DNA of 64,000 nt from Acidobacteriaceae bacterium (GCA_019233755.1 JAFAMD010000031.1:1-64000); one strand, 5' to 3'; counted from the first letter of the stretch, positions 40,580 through 49,605 are shown. Notes: generated from the sequence alone by a model not told the origin. Translations and numbers: made by a program.

Positions 40580-43225
40580 CTACTCTTGCCGCAGCGCTTG
40601 GATTGGATCTATGCGGCTCGCACGACGGGCGGGCAGAAAACTCGCGAACAGGGCAGCTACGACCAGGACCGAAATCATGACGGCAAAGGTCAATGCCCCG
40701 GCGGGCTCCATTGCAGCGACGGAGCGCTGCAGTACACGGCCGGCTGCCAATGCGGCGGATATGCCGACGACCGCACCAACCAAAATCATGCGGAAGCTCT
40801 GCCGGAGCACAAGCTGCATGACGTCGCCGGCGCCGGCTCCAAGCGCCATGCGTACACCGAATTCCGGCACGCGCTGGTTGGTCAAGTAGGCCAGCACACC
40901 GTAAATGCCAAGGCAGGCGAGCAGCAAAGCCAAACCTGCAAATATGCCGAACAACAACAAAAGGAAGCGATGCCGCGCGAGCGTGGTGCTTGCGATCTGC
41001 TCCATCGTCCGAATTTCATAGAGGACTTGATCGCCGGTAGCCCCGCGGAGTTCGCGCCGCAGTGGTTCCAACACCCTCAATGGATCGCCGCTGGTTCGAA
41101 CGGCAACGGACATGAGTTCGGACCAACGGCGTAGAAACCGGTCTGGAACCTGCGCGAAAGGATAGTACAACTGCGCACGTACATGGGCTCGATCATCGCC
41201 GGCCGGGCCCCAATACCGGACATGGCCCACTACGCCAACCACCTGCAACGGGTCGGTGCCGAGACCGATCCAGACGTGCTTTCCGAGAGGGTCCTGTCCG
41301 CCGAAAGCCTGTTGTGCCATGAGGTCGTCAATCACGACGACGGACTCACTGCCCATGCGGTCCTGGTCATTGAAGAATCGACCCTCGCGCAGCGGGATAC
41401 CCATGACCTTCAGATAATCGGACGTCACGCTGCTTGCTAACACGAGTTGCTGCTGGTCGTCTGGCGGGGCAACCGGCGTGGTCCAGTAGCCGATTTGGTT
41501 GTTTCCTTCGCGCATCGGGACGGTATCGACCATCGCGATGGACTGCACACCGGGCACTCGGCGTGCGCGATCAAGGATCTCCTCCCAGTCCGCACGAATC
41601 CGCGCAGGATTTGTAAGGGTGCGGGGCGATAGCGCCATACGGGCGGTCAGCACGTTGCGGATGTTAACGCCTGGGTCAAGCGAGGAGAGCCGCAGGAGTG
41701 TGCGCCCGAGCATCCCCGCACCGACCAGCAGCACAACCGCCAGAGCAATCTCAGAGATCACAAAACCGCCGTGAAGACGACGCGAGCTTCCTGTCACGCT
41801 GCGCGCACCGGCGCGGAGCGCCCGTTCCACTTCGCTCGCTGGAGCACGCAAAGCCGGCGCCAGCCCGAAAATAAAGCCGCAGGCGAGCGAGGCGGCGAGC
41901 GCGAACAGCAGGACATGCCAATCGAGCTGAACCTCCTCAGCGCGCGGCAAACTGCCTGGCCAGAATGTCAAAAACGGGCGGAGGCCAATTCCTGCCAGAA
42001 AGACGCCGAGAGCGCCTCCCGAGAGCGCCAACAACGCACTCTCAGTCAGGCATTGGCGTATCAACCGGCCACGGCCCGCGCCGAGCGCTACCCGCATGGC
42101 AAGTTCACGCTCGCGCGAAACCGCGCGCGCCAGCAGCAGGCTCGCTACATTGACGCACGCAATCAGCAGTACCAGGCTGACCGCGCCGAGCAGCAACCAG
42201 AGCGTAGAACGGACATCCCCAACGTCCGGACGAAGGGGCTGCGCGATGAAGGTGCGGCCCTTGTTGGATTTCGGGTATTGGGCGGCCAAACGGCGGCCAA
42301 TCAGTGCCAACTCCGTCTGTGCCTGGGCCAGGGTCACACCGGGGCGGAGACGCGCCACAACGTGAATGCCCGGATGTGCTTCGCGATCCCGCATAACCGG
42401 CTCGGTGTTTTGACCGAGCGGCGTGAACACATCCACTTCGTCTCCGCCCAACCGGAAGCCGGCGGGCATGATGCCGACAACTGTGTAGGACTTTCCGTCA
42501 AAAACAAGCGGCAGACCGATCGCCGACTGGCTACCGGCGAAGCGGCGCTGCCACAGACTGTAGCTGATGATGGCCACGGGCGCGGCGCCAGGCCGGTCTT
42601 CTTCGGCCAGGAAGGCGCGCCCTTGCAAAAGGGTGATGCCCAGGACAGGAAATAGTCCGGACGAGACCTGGAAGCCGTCAACATACTCGGCTTCCCCAGG
42701 CTTACTGACCGTACCGCCGCTATAGCGCCACGCCGCCATAGCGAGAGAGCGGGCGTCGTGCTCACAATCGAGAAAATTAGGGTAGGTAAATGCCCACAGA
42801 TTCCCCGACTGTGTGCTCCAATCCGTCTGTTCCTCAAGAGCGACCAGCCTGTGGGGAGCCGGATATGGCAGCGGCTTGAGCAGAACTCCGTTGACCACTG
42901 TAAACATGACAGTCACCGCTCCGGTGCCAAGGGCAAGTGTCAACAGGGCAACAGCCGCAAACCCCGGACGCTGCCCCAGGGTGCGAAGCGCATAGCGGAG
43001 GTCCTGCCATAAGTCCTCCAACCAGCGTGTGCCGCGGGCATCGCGGCACTCCTCTTTCACCTGCTCCGAACCGCCGAAAGCAAGCCGGGCTTGTCGTTGT
43101 GCTTCGTCGGGATCGTAGCCACGCGCAATCAGATCGGCCGCGTACTGGTCAAGATGGAAGCGCAGTTCTTTTTCGAGCTGCTCCTCCATCTTTCCTCGGC
43201 TCCGCAGGCGATGCCACCAGGTCAC
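40580..43225 (-). CDS. ADOP-type ABC transporter permease with permease-prefix domain, copy 2
   Basis: An 881-residue protein, GTG start with GGGAGGTG upstream. The N-terminal ~75 residues (LEKELRFHLDQYAADLIARGYDPDEAQRQARLAFGG) are the 'permease prefix domain' that precedes many orphan permeases. Two MacB-PCD/FtsX units follow (GFAAVALLTLALGTGAVTVMF; FGIFAGLALLLACLGIYGVLAYLTNQRVPEFGVRMALG). It shares ancestry with copy 1 but is clearly divergent, so it is not a recent duplicate. The 206-bp gap between the two contains no gene. The PadR-like inverted repeat in front suggests repression by a PadR regulator, but no padR gene is in the window. Confidence 0.88.
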   Translation of the reverse strand: MTWWHRLRSRGKMEEQLEKELRFHLDQYAADLIARGYDPDEAQRQARLAFGGSEQVKEECRDARGTRWLEDLWQDLRYALRTLGQRPGFAAVALLTLALGTGAVTVMFTVVNGVLLKPLPYPAPHRLVALEEQTDWSTQSGNLWAFTYPNFLDCEHDARSLAMAAWRYSGGTVSKPGEAEYVDGFQVSSGLFPVLGITLLQGRAFLAEEDRPGAAPVAIISYSLWQRRFAGSQSAIGLPLVFDGKSYTVVGIMPAGFRLGGDEVDVFTPLGQNTEPVMRDREAHPGIHVVARLRPGVTLAQAQTELALIGRRLAAQYPKSNKGRTFIAQPLRPDVGDVRSTLWLLLGAVSLVLLIACVNVASLLLARAVSRERELAMRVALGAGRGRLIRQCLTESALLALSGGALGVFLAGIGLRPFLTFWPGSLPRAEEVQLDWHVLLFALAASLACGFIFGLAPALRAPASEVERALRAGARSVTGSSRRLHGGFVISEIALAVVLLVGAGMLGRTLLRLSSLDPGVNIRNVLTARMALSPRTLTNPARIRADWEEILDRARRVPGVQSIAMVDTVPMREGNNQIGYWTTPVAPPDDQQQLVLASSVTSDYLKVMGIPLREGRFFNDQDRMGSESVVVIDDLMAQQAFGGQDPLGKHVWIGLGTDPLQVVGVVGHVRYWGPAGDDRAHVRAQLYYPFAQVPDRFLRRWSELMSVAVRTSGDPLRVLEPLRRELRGATGDQVLYEIRTMEQIASTTLARHRFLLLLFGIFAGLALLLACLGIYGVLAYLTNQRVPEFGVRMALGAGAGDVMQLVLRQSFRMILVGAVVGISAALAAGRVLQRSVAAMEPAGALTFAVMISVLVVAALFASFLPARRASRIDPIQALRQE

Positions 43226-43262
43226 TGCGCACCTCCCTCTGCCGCCGCCGTTATGCCTCGAC

Positions 43263-43293
43263 CTTCTACATACTATAACCGCACGTGTAGAAG
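43263..43293 (-). promoter_or_regulatory. PadR-like inverted repeat over a promoter for the ADOP genes
   Basis: A perfect 8-bp inverted repeat, CTTCTACA (43263-43270) and TGTAGAAG (43286-43293), separated by 15 bases. On the minus strand a TATAGT hexamer lies between the arms and a TTGCAC hexamer lies just upstream (spacing about 15), so the repeat would cover a promoter 40-70 bases before the permease start. PadR-family regulators bind wide dyads of this kind and commonly control such permeases. The binding protein is not identified. Confidence 0.5.
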
Positions 43294-43309
43294 TGCAAGC
43301 TATGTGCAG

Positions 43310-43690
43310 TCACGCTCTACCGCGAAACCGGTCGAGTTCACGGCGATCCCTCTTCGATGGTCTGCCTTCGCGCAATGCTTCGAAATGCGGCATGGCTTTA
43401 CGCTCTTCGGCCAATTTGAGCCGTGACTCCCTGCTCGCCTCGCTCTCGAGATAGAGCGTCTGCGCAACCGCCGCCGGGCCGCGGATATCACTGAGAAGCC
43501 GGACCTCGAGCTGAAATTCGCCGGCCTCGTTCTTCACTCGCAACAGGTCACCGACGCGGACCTCGCGCGAGGCCTTGGCTTGCTGTCCATTACACTCAAT
43601 CCTTCCGAGTTCACAAGCGCGTGCAGCGAGCGATCGCGTCTTGAAGAATCGGGCGGCCCAAAGCCACTTGTCCATTCTCACGCCGGTCAT
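43310..43690 (-). CDS. hslR: S4-domain RNA-binding protein (Hsp15-like)
   Basis: A 126-residue protein with one S4 RNA-binding domain: MDKWLWAARFFKTRSLAARACELGRIECNGQQAKASREVRVGD (residues 6-48). This is the diagnostic opening of ribosome-associated heat-shock protein 15. In Escherichia coli Hsp15 binds stalled 50S subunits. The basic C-terminus (REGRPSKRDRRELDRFRGRA) is also typical. Start at 43690, or at Met6 (43675); neither has a strong ribosome binding site. It reads toward the permeases' start, and its stop lies 17 bases from the operator, so the two are separate transcription units. Confidence 0.88.
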   Translation of the reverse strand: MTGVRMDKWLWAARFFKTRSLAARACELGRIECNGQQAKASREVRVGDLLRVKNEAGEFQLEVRLLSDIRGPAAVAQTLYLESEASRESRLKLAEERKAMPHFEALREGRPSKRDRRELDRFRGRA

Positions 43691-43922
43691 GATCCCATTC
43701 TTGTATGAACTAACGGGACCGCCAGAGCCCGCAAAGCAAGCGGCGGAGAACGCCGTGGTAAAAAGGTTGAGCGGTCACGCACCAAGCGGTTAAACCTCGG
43801 GGTTCACTGGCCCGGACGTTCCGGGAATAGAACTCACCAATTCATAGCAGCCGAGCCCAATCGGAGTGTGCTGTTCAGTTCCCAGGTGCGGATCGACCCA
43901 CGCGTAGAGAGGATGTTTCCAC
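43691..43922. other. divergent intergenic region between hslR-like gene and unknown gene
   Basis: The 232-bp stretch should hold two promoters. A GAGAGGAT sequence at about 43908-43915 may serve as ribosome binding site for the plus-strand gene. No clear promoter pair or operator is seen. Confidence 0.3.
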
Positions 43923-45248
43923 ATGTTTGGACGTGGTACCTGGGCCATCGTTGGGCTCGCGAAAGAGTCGCTGCAGGCCTTTATAAACAGCCTGGAAGAC
44001 CGGGCGCTTATGGTTGCGGTGTCGCAGATGGCGGCATCCGCTATCACCCGGCATCTGAATTCGGATGCGCTCGGGATCAATCCCTTCAGCGCTCCTCGTC
44101 TGGATGAACAGCACGCGATCGGTCTGGATCATCAACTGGAACTCGCCAAGTACGCGACTTCTGAACAAGAATCGCGTTCCAATTACAGCCTTGCTTCAGA
44201 AATATTGGACTCCGAAGGCTATGGCGTTACCGCTCCGCACTTCCAGATTCACCCCACGTTGCCCTGGTATGGACTGTGGGCCGTTGCAAACGAGTGGAAA
44301 GACATCAGCGATCTGGCCTCTATAAAGGAGCAACATTCCTACGCGGTGCTCGATCGGCCCTACAAGTTCCTGCACGCAACCGACAAAAAGTCAGTCGATC
44401 AGGACACGCGCGGCGTAACTGCCGCCGTTCGGAAACAGGTTCCGGTGCTTTTGGACTTCAATGAAGGCCGCATTTACATCGAGAACAGCAACAAGAAGGC
44501 GATCTACGTGATAACGGAGCGCCTCAAACAACTGGGCATCGAAATCGTCCCGGTTGCCTGGACTTACAACCGCCCGAGTTGGCCCGCTGAGATCCTCAAT
44601 AAGCTGTACGAGGCTACTCAATACCAGAGCGATTTCCAGAAACGTGCCGATGAAGCCACGCGTTTCAAGCCGAAGGAAATCGAAAAGCTCGAGGACAAGG
44701 AACTGGAATCGATCGTCGCGCATTATTTCTCGATGACTGAGCTCGCGAGTGAGCTCTGGGTCGGCATCTCCGCTCCCGCGCAACTCCGTCTGCATGAGAC
44801 GAGCCAGCCGATCGCCGTGAAGGAGCCAACGAACGCCACTACGCTGCTCGGCATGACGGACGACGCTCGCATCTTCTCAGGTTCAATCACCTTCCAGGAG
44901 CGGATCACTTTCAGCGACAAGAAGGGTGAAGAGCGCACTTTCCGCAAGGATCTGCTGAGCATCGACTTGAACGATCAGATCAATCTCACCGACTCCGGGG
45001 CGGCGATGCTCCGCGGTTTTGATATTCCGGCGTTCAGGAAAGATATCCAGCGCGAGATCCGCAAGACCAAAGAGGTCCCTTCGATCGAGCAGTTCTGGAG
45101 CAACTGGCTCCACGAGATGAGTAACGCCGTGCGAACGATAGAGGCGAGCTTCCGCGAAATTCTCGATATAGATGGGAACGAGCAGGCCGGTATTCTCCCA
45201 ATGCGTGCCCCCTCGACCGAGGAGGTGTTGGAACTCCAGAACGCCTGA
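43923..45248 (+). CDS. unrecognised 441-residue cytosolic protein
   Basis: A complete, gene-like frame (no signal peptide, no membrane segment, normal base composition) that I cannot place in a family. Visible traits: an N-terminal part with FGRGTWAIVGLAKESLQAFI, a middle segment VLLDFNEGRIYIENSNKKAI followed by TERLKQLGIEIVP, charged helices (KPKEIEKLEDKELESIVAHYF), a beta-rich part (ITFQERITFSDKKGEERTFR) and a helical C-terminus (EQFWSNWLHEMSNAVRTIEASF). The middle segment faintly recalls the strand-helix of RdgC-type recombination proteins, but I do not count it as an assignment. It is convergent with the ferredoxin reductase gene, 38 bases away. It stands alone as a transcription unit. 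Confidence 0.6.
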   Translation: MFGRGTWAIVGLAKESLQAFINSLEDRALMVAVSQMAASAITRHLNSDALGINPFSAPRLDEQHAIGLDHQLELAKYATSEQESRSNYSLASEILDSEGYGVTAPHFQIHPTLPWYGLWAVANEWKDISDLASIKEQHSYAVLDRPYKFLHATDKKSVDQDTRGVTAAVRKQVPVLLDFNEGRIYIENSNKKAIYVITERLKQLGIEIVPVAWTYNRPSWPAEILNKLYEATQYQSDFQKRADEATRFKPKEIEKLEDKELESIVAHYFSMTELASELWVGISAPAQLRLHETSQPIAVKEPTNATTLLGMTDDARIFSGSITFQERITFSDKKGEERTFRKDLLSIDLNDQINLTDSGAAMLRGFDIPAFRKDIQREIRKTKEVPSIEQFWSNWLHEMSNAVRTIEASFREILDIDGNEQAGILPMRAPSTEEVLELQNA

Positions 45249-45261
45249 AGAAGCCCTTCAG
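45245..45261. terminator. short hairpin between convergent genes
   Basis: CTGAAG/CTTCAG with loop AAGCC lies at the end of the unknown 441-aa gene and in the 38-bp gap to the ferredoxin reductase stop. The stem is only 6 bp and no U-run follows, so a terminator role is weakly supported. Confidence 0.3.
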
Positions 45262-45286
45262 CGTTTATGTCGTCGAGCCGATTTCG

Positions 45287-46147
45287 TCACGCGACTAAGG
45301 CGCCGGAAGACTCCTTTGCCCCGCCCTTGATGGGCCAATATCGTTCCGAATGAACCTGCCCCGGATGGTTCTTCGCATGCTCCTCGAACCCCTCTTGGGC
45401 TAGGAGCAACGTCATTGACTCGATCATCTCCGGGCTGCCGCACAAGAGGACGTGGGTATTCTGCGGAGCCGGACGGAAGCCCCAGGCACGCTCGATCGCA
45501 TCGCCTTTCCACAGATCTTGAACGTGCCCGGCAGCACCCTTCCAACGGATCGGTTCATCTTGTGGACGGCTGAGGACGGGTATGTAGTTGAAGTTCGGTC
45601 GAAGGTTCTGCATGGCCGTCAGGACGGATCGATAGCCCAGGTCCCACGAGTGCCGTGCGCCGTGCACAAGCGCGACCCGCCGTTGCGCCGCAGATTGAAG
45701 GTGCGTGGTCAACATGCTTACGTAAGGCGCAAGACCTGTGCCGTTGGCAATCAGAACGACATTGGCGTCTTCAGGGACGTGGTCGAGAGTAAACGTGCCG
45801 GTTACTCGCGAAGAAAGCCAGATACGGTCACCAATCTTCAGATTGAACAAGCGCGGAGTAAGAACACCACCCGGTACCAGGTTCAAATAGAATTCCATGA
45901 ACTCGCGGCTCAGCGGCGACGAGGCAATGGAGTACGCGCGGCGAATCAGCTTGTCCGGCTCCGCGGCAGCGTTCTCGGTCTCCGCCAGGGCGCTGCGAGG
46001 CGCCGATCCAAACAATCCCAGGCAAATATATTGGCCAGCCACAAAGTCAGGTAGCTCCCAGCCATCTGGAGCGACTTGCAGGATTATTAGCCAGGGGGAA
46101 AGTTCGTTTCGCAAAGTGACGACGGCATTCAGTTTGGGTTCGCCCAT
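45287..46147 (-). CDS. ferredoxin--NADP+ reductase (FNR family)
   Basis: A 286-residue flavoenzyme of the bacterial Fpr type. FAD-binding barrel: GQYICLGLF (residues 38-46), then RRAYSIASSPLS, the RxYS motif, and GVLTPRLFNLKIGD. NADP-binding half: LIANGTGLAPYVSML, HGARHSWDLGYRS, and the terminal LLCGSPEMIESM block with the C-terminal extension HSERYW. It transfers electrons between NADPH and ferredoxin or flavodoxin. No ferredoxin gene is beside it. Its promoter should lie in the gap upstream of 46147, which it shares with the plus-strand small membrane protein. Confidence 0.88.
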   Translation of the reverse strand: MGEPKLNAVVTLRNELSPWLIILQVAPDGWELPDFVAGQYICLGLFGSAPRSALAETENAAAEPDKLIRRAYSIASSPLSREFMEFYLNLVPGGVLTPRLFNLKIGDRIWLSSRVTGTFTLDHVPEDANVVLIANGTGLAPYVSMLTTHLQSAAQRRVALVHGARHSWDLGYRSVLTAMQNLRPNFNYIPVLSRPQDEPIRWKGAAGHVQDLWKGDAIERAWGFRPAPQNTHVLLCGSPEMIESMTLLLAQEGFEEHAKNHPGQVHSERYWPIKGGAKESSGALVA

Positions 46148-46268
46148 GCTTACTCACTCCACTTCAGAGGCTAGCAGTCCTTGGCCGGGGCGTGGGCGGG
46201 CTCTCAAAGAGAAGGCCCATCTCGCCGCAGGCATCCAGAGTCCGCTCAGAATAGAGGGGAAGGTCTGT

Positions 46269-46550
46269 ATGCATGCGCTAAATCCACTGATTGCCATTGG
46301 CGTTACATCGTCGACCGCCTTGACGGACGCCGTTTATGTTCTATTTAATTCCGCGGTTTCAGCCCGCCGCAGGATTTCCGCTGCAAGCTGGAGCAGCCTT
46401 TGGTACCTGCTCTCGGCCTTCGCAGTCATCAGCTATACAGGCAATCCCATTTACGTGCTCTTCGCTGCTCTTGGCTCCTGGTTGGGGGCCTTTGGTGCGG
46501 TGACGTGGCTCAACCGGACAGATCTGAAAGGCAGCCCATTAAGACAGTGA
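46269..46550 (+). CDS. small two-helix membrane protein, function unknown
   Basis: A 93-residue protein with start ATG 46269 (a longer open frame upstream runs through the divergent promoter region and has no coding look). Two hydrophobic segments, IAIGVTSSTALTDAVYVLF (~6-25) and SLWYLLSAFAVISYT to LFAALGSWLGAFGAV (~40-80), are separated by a short basic loop (RRRISAASW). It looks like a small conserved inner-membrane protein of Acidobacteriota, with no known role. Downstream is the response-regulator gene (103 bp away). Confidence 0.65.
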   Translation: MHALNPLIAIGVTSSTALTDAVYVLFNSAVSARRRISAASWSSLWYLLSAFAVISYTGNPIYVLFAALGSWLGAFGAVTWLNRTDLKGSPLRQ

Positions 46551-46653
46551 ATTCGAGCTTTATTGGCTCGCTGCGTGGGCGAAACCGCGCAACCTATAGT
46601 GGAGGAAAATGGCGGCCGACACGCTTCTATAGCAGCCGGATACCTCAGATCGC

Positions 46654-47025
46654 ATGATGACCGTGCTCGTTGCAGATGACCGGGACGCAAGTCGAGAGCT
46701 TATCAGGACGCTCTTGGAACACTCGGGCTACTCGGTCATAGAGGCCGCAAACGGCGCGGAAGCAATCCAGTTGGCTTGCGAAAACATTCCCGACTTAATC
46801 ATTCTTGATCTGCAGATGCCCACCAAGGATGGGTTCACCGTACTACGGGAGTTAAGGGCCGATGAACGGTTCAAGAAGACGCCGATAGTCGCTCTGACTG
46901 CGAGCGCCATGATAGGCGACAAAGAACGGGCGCTAATGGAAGGGTTTACGGCATATTTGACAAAACCGCTCAGTCTTTCTGCTATTCGCAGCGAACTCGC
47001 CCGGCTGCTGCACCGCGGCACTTGA
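46654..47025 (+). CDS. stand-alone response regulator (CheY-like receiver)
   Basis: A 123-residue single receiver domain, with no output domain. Phosphorylation-site acidic pair DDRD at 9-12, phospho-acceptor Asp in LIILDLQMPTKDG (about residue 50), the conserved Thr in IVALTASAM (about 78-80) and Lys in FTAYLTKPLS (about 104). All essential residues are present, so it should be functional. No histidine kinase gene is adjacent, so the partner is unknown; members often act as phosphate shuttles or protein-binding switches. The start could be Met2 (46657). Confidence 0.9.
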   Translation: MMTVLVADDRDASRELIRTLLEHSGYSVIEAANGAEAIQLACENIPDLIILDLQMPTKDGFTVLRELRADERFKKTPIVALTASAMIGDKERALMEGFTAYLTKPLSLSAIRSELARLLHRGT

Positions 47026-47063
47026 GCAGGTATTCCGGCAAGTCAAATAGCGCCGCCACAGTC

Positions 47064-48557
47064 TCAATGGCCGTGCTCAAACGGCGAGGTTTTTCCGTAC
47101 AAGCTCTCGAACAGCCGGCCGTCCCGCTCCAACAGACGCTCATAGGCTGCGATCCGCTGCGGTTTAGGCCAGAAAGTCGTTCCCATGCGGACAGGGACGG
47201 CGCTGAACTCCGGGACGAGCCCCATTTCTCTCCCGGCGAGCATAGCTGCTCCGCGGCTGGACGCCTCCGGTTCCAGGCACTCGACAATCGGATGTGCCAA
47301 GGCATCGCTCATCATTTGCAGCCAGGCTTTCGAGCGGAGCAATCCACCTCCGGAAGCGACAACCGTTTCGGGTGGGGCAAATGGCTTCGTAAGCAGCGCG
47401 TAAATCTGTTTGAAGCGGAGAGACACACTTTCGAGGCACGCGTGCAAGATATCAACGGGTGTAGTCGAGAGGCTCATGCCAGTAATGGTTGCGCGAAGTT
47501 CCGGCCGCCAATACGGAGAGCGCTCACCCGCGAAGAACGGCAGCATCGTCAGGCCGTGCGAGCCAGGCTCACGTTTTGCAATCTGATCCTCAGCATCGTC
47601 AGGCAACTGTAAAGCGCGCGTAGCCCAGCGAAAGACCTCGCCTCCATTTGAAACAGCTCCTCCAAGAATGAACCTGTCGCGGTTTACCCGATAGCACCAG
47701 ATACCGGACGGAATCGCGACGCTGCTTCGCTTGACTACCAGACGCATCGCACCGGTGGTACCGACCATCAATGCGAACTGATTAGGCAATACGCAGCCGC
47801 TGCCCACGCTGTTGCATGCGCCATCTCCAAATGCCGGATACCAGGGGATTCCATTAAAAAGAGGCCAGCGCGACGCGAAACCCGATTCCAGTTCCCGGCG
47901 CGGCTTGTCCAACTGATCCACGGGCGCCAACTGATCAACTCTTACCGCGCAAGCGCGCACAATTTCTTCACAATAGTCTTCCTGGCGCTGATCCCACAGG
48001 CCGGTGGCAGATATCATGGAGATCGATTCAGCCCCGCGGCCGGTTAGCTTTAACAGCAAGTATTCACCGGGCGAGAGCCATCGAACTGTTTTTGCAAATT
48101 CGTCGGGGCGCTTCTGCCGTAACCACATCAGCTTTGTGGGCCAATAACTTGTATTCGGCATGCAGCCCGTGATTACGTGCACCCATCCGCGGTCGAACGT
48201 CGCCGTGAGTTCTTCTACCTGCCTGGCGGAACGCGTATCGAAGAGATGGATGATGCGGGTAGTCGGCTGATGATCTTTGTCAATGCCCAGGAAAGAATGC
48301 CAGAACGTGCTGATTCCGACTCCAGCCGCCTTCAGGCCGCGATCTGCCATCTGCTGATGCAGCGCATCGAGACAGTCGCAGGTTGAATTCAAGACCACGT
48401 CAGGGTCCAATTCGACGCCACCATCCGGCGTAGTGAGGATCTCGTACTTTTTCTGGAGTCCGATGCCCTCGTACTGCGAGAAGCTGCTATTGAAAAGGAG
48501 CGCGCGGACACTCGACGAGCCCAGGTCGAGCCCTACAATGTTTTCGTTGACGGACAC
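47064..48557 (-). CDS. FGGY-family carbohydrate kinase (gluconokinase-like)
   Basis: A 497-residue sugar kinase. N-terminal ATP-phosphate strand IVGLDLGSSSVRALLF, substrate-region GVGISTFWHSFLGID and WPTKLMWLRQ (gluconokinase-like), interdomain FGDGACNSVGSGC and GTTGAMRLV, and C-terminal ATP-binding VVASGGGLLRSKAWLQMMSDAL. The gluconokinase subgroup (HSFLG, WPTKLMWL) is the best match; other sugar acids or pentuloses are possible. It phosphorylates its substrate with ATP in the cytosol. It is convergent with the response-regulator gene (38 bp). It might take keto-deoxy sugar acids from the fucose branch, but nothing in the neighbourhood proves this. Confidence 0.85.
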   Translation of the reverse strand: MSVNENIVGLDLGSSSVRALLFNSSFSQYEGIGLQKKYEILTTPDGGVELDPDVVLNSTCDCLDALHQQMADRGLKAAGVGISTFWHSFLGIDKDHQPTTRIIHLFDTRSARQVEELTATFDRGWVHVITGCMPNTSYWPTKLMWLRQKRPDEFAKTVRWLSPGEYLLLKLTGRGAESISMISATGLWDQRQEDYCEEIVRACAVRVDQLAPVDQLDKPRRELESGFASRWPLFNGIPWYPAFGDGACNSVGSGCVLPNQFALMVGTTGAMRLVVKRSSVAIPSGIWCYRVNRDRFILGGAVSNGGEVFRWATRALQLPDDAEDQIAKREPGSHGLTMLPFFAGERSPYWRPELRATITGMSLSTTPVDILHACLESVSLRFKQIYALLTKPFAPPETVVASGGGLLRSKAWLQMMSDALAHPIVECLEPEASSRGAAMLAGREMGLVPEFSAVPVRMGTTFWPKPQRIAAYERLLERDGRLFESLYGKTSPFEHGH

Positions 48558-48732
48558 AGGACTCGTATTTTACTGAATCCAGCGGACGTGAAGTTATTGG
48601 TTTCAAACAGAGCCACAGGATGCCAGAGATGCTGCTCCACTGAGGCCGACGCGCCCCGTAGAAATGCATCCTCGGGAGGGGATTGTTTTTGTCCGTAGAA
48701 TGTGATAAATCACGCGCAAGAGGAGGCAATGC

Positions 48733-49182
48733 ATGTGTGATTATTCGCTTGCCGCTTTGCGAACTCGTCTGGCAGTTGAAAGTGAACAGTTAATCGTTTA
48801 CCGCTTCCCGACGGGAACTCTAGGACTGACATCCCCGACCGAACTCGAGGCGGGTAAACACGAACTCAGTGGTTGGCGTTCGCGGCTTAACGCGCGCCAA
48901 GTTCCATGTGCGGTCTGTATTCCGCCTGGCGCGCGCCTAATGCTCCACGATATCCCCGATCGTTTACGGCGCCAGCTCGGTGTTGGCGCGGTTGAGGAAG
49001 TGGTCTTCACTCAAATAAGTGCTATGCCCGGGCGACACCGTGATAGCGTGCAGTTCAAGAATAAGCAGGAAATCCTGTTGCAACAACTCGCCGAGGGTCA
49101 ACGCGTCGAAGTCCTGTGCCTATCCTTGCCAGAGACTTCAGAGGAGGAAGTGGAAATACCGGATCACTCCATGCTGGTTTGA
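48733..49182 (+). CDS. conserved hypothetical protein of the 'MCDYSL' type
   Basis: A 149-residue cytosolic protein. The opening MCDYSLAALRTRLAVESEQLIVYRFPTGTLGL and the internal CAVCIPPGARLML and LGVGAVEEVVF are conserved in a widespread but uncharacterised bacterial family. AGAGGAGGCAATGC gives a strong ribosome binding site. The last part is charged (LPETSEEEVEIPDH). No known domain or substrate. It is divergent from the carbohydrate kinase (175 bp). Confidence 0.7.
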   Translation: MCDYSLAALRTRLAVESEQLIVYRFPTGTLGLTSPTELEAGKHELSGWRSRLNARQVPCAVCIPPGARLMLHDIPDRLRRQLGVGAVEEVVFTQISAMPGRHRDSVQFKNKQEILLQQLAEGQRVEVLCLSLPETSEEEVEIPDHSMLV

Positions 49183-49323
49183 CCTGGCTGGTGTGACCTG
49201 ATCAGGTCCGTACAGACAGCGATCCCCAGAACGGCGGATCGGCACAGCAGTGTGGCCACCGCTCAGTGATCGGGTGAGTGCCGATTGCCGGGCGGTGGCT
49301 TCGTGCTTGCGGCGATCGCCTTC

Positions 49324-49530
49324 TCACCCATTGCAACGGTTCGGGCACTGCCAGAAATCGCGCGGTAGCGTTCCATCCGGATAAAACCGCGGCGCCCAAG
49401 TCTCACCGCAGTTGAGGCATTCCAACTCCAGGTCGTACTTGTTCAGCGCTCTCACTCCCAGCTTCTCGAGCTGGGCTGGTGTCAGGGGGTGGCCATGGGA
49501 GGCCCGGACTTCCTGTTCGACTTCTCGCAT
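49324..49530 (-). CDS. small zinc-ribbon protein
   Basis: A 68-residue protein with ATG at 49530, preceded by AAAGAGG; the longer frame to 49602 lacks such a site. C-terminal two-Cys-pair motif: LECLNCGETWAPRFYPDG, then FWQCPNRCNG (CxxC...CxxxC), a rubredoxin-knuckle-type zinc ribbon. The N-terminal half is helical (REVEQEVRASHGHPLTPAQLEKLG). The gene follows glutamine synthetase (76 bp downstream of its stop), on the same strand. Function unknown; it could bind nucleic acid or a partner protein. Confidence 0.7.
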   Translation of the reverse strand: MREVEQEVRASHGHPLTPAQLEKLGVRALNKYDLELECLNCGETWAPRFYPDGTLPRDFWQCPNRCNG

Positions 49531-49605
49531 CAATTTAAACCTCTTTGCGGTCCAATCTCCGCGGTCAGAATAACACCGCCCGGGCCGGCCCAGAACCGTC
49601 ACTAA

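Noticed and set aside
41771..42655. Plus-strand open frame opposite the second permease
   Set aside because: Shadow frame of the ADOP gene; composition rich in Arg, Gln and Ala with no motif.
43308..43310. Possibility that the S4-domain gene belongs to the permease operon
   Set aside because: The operator-like dyad and a promoter lie between the two, so they are more likely separate units.
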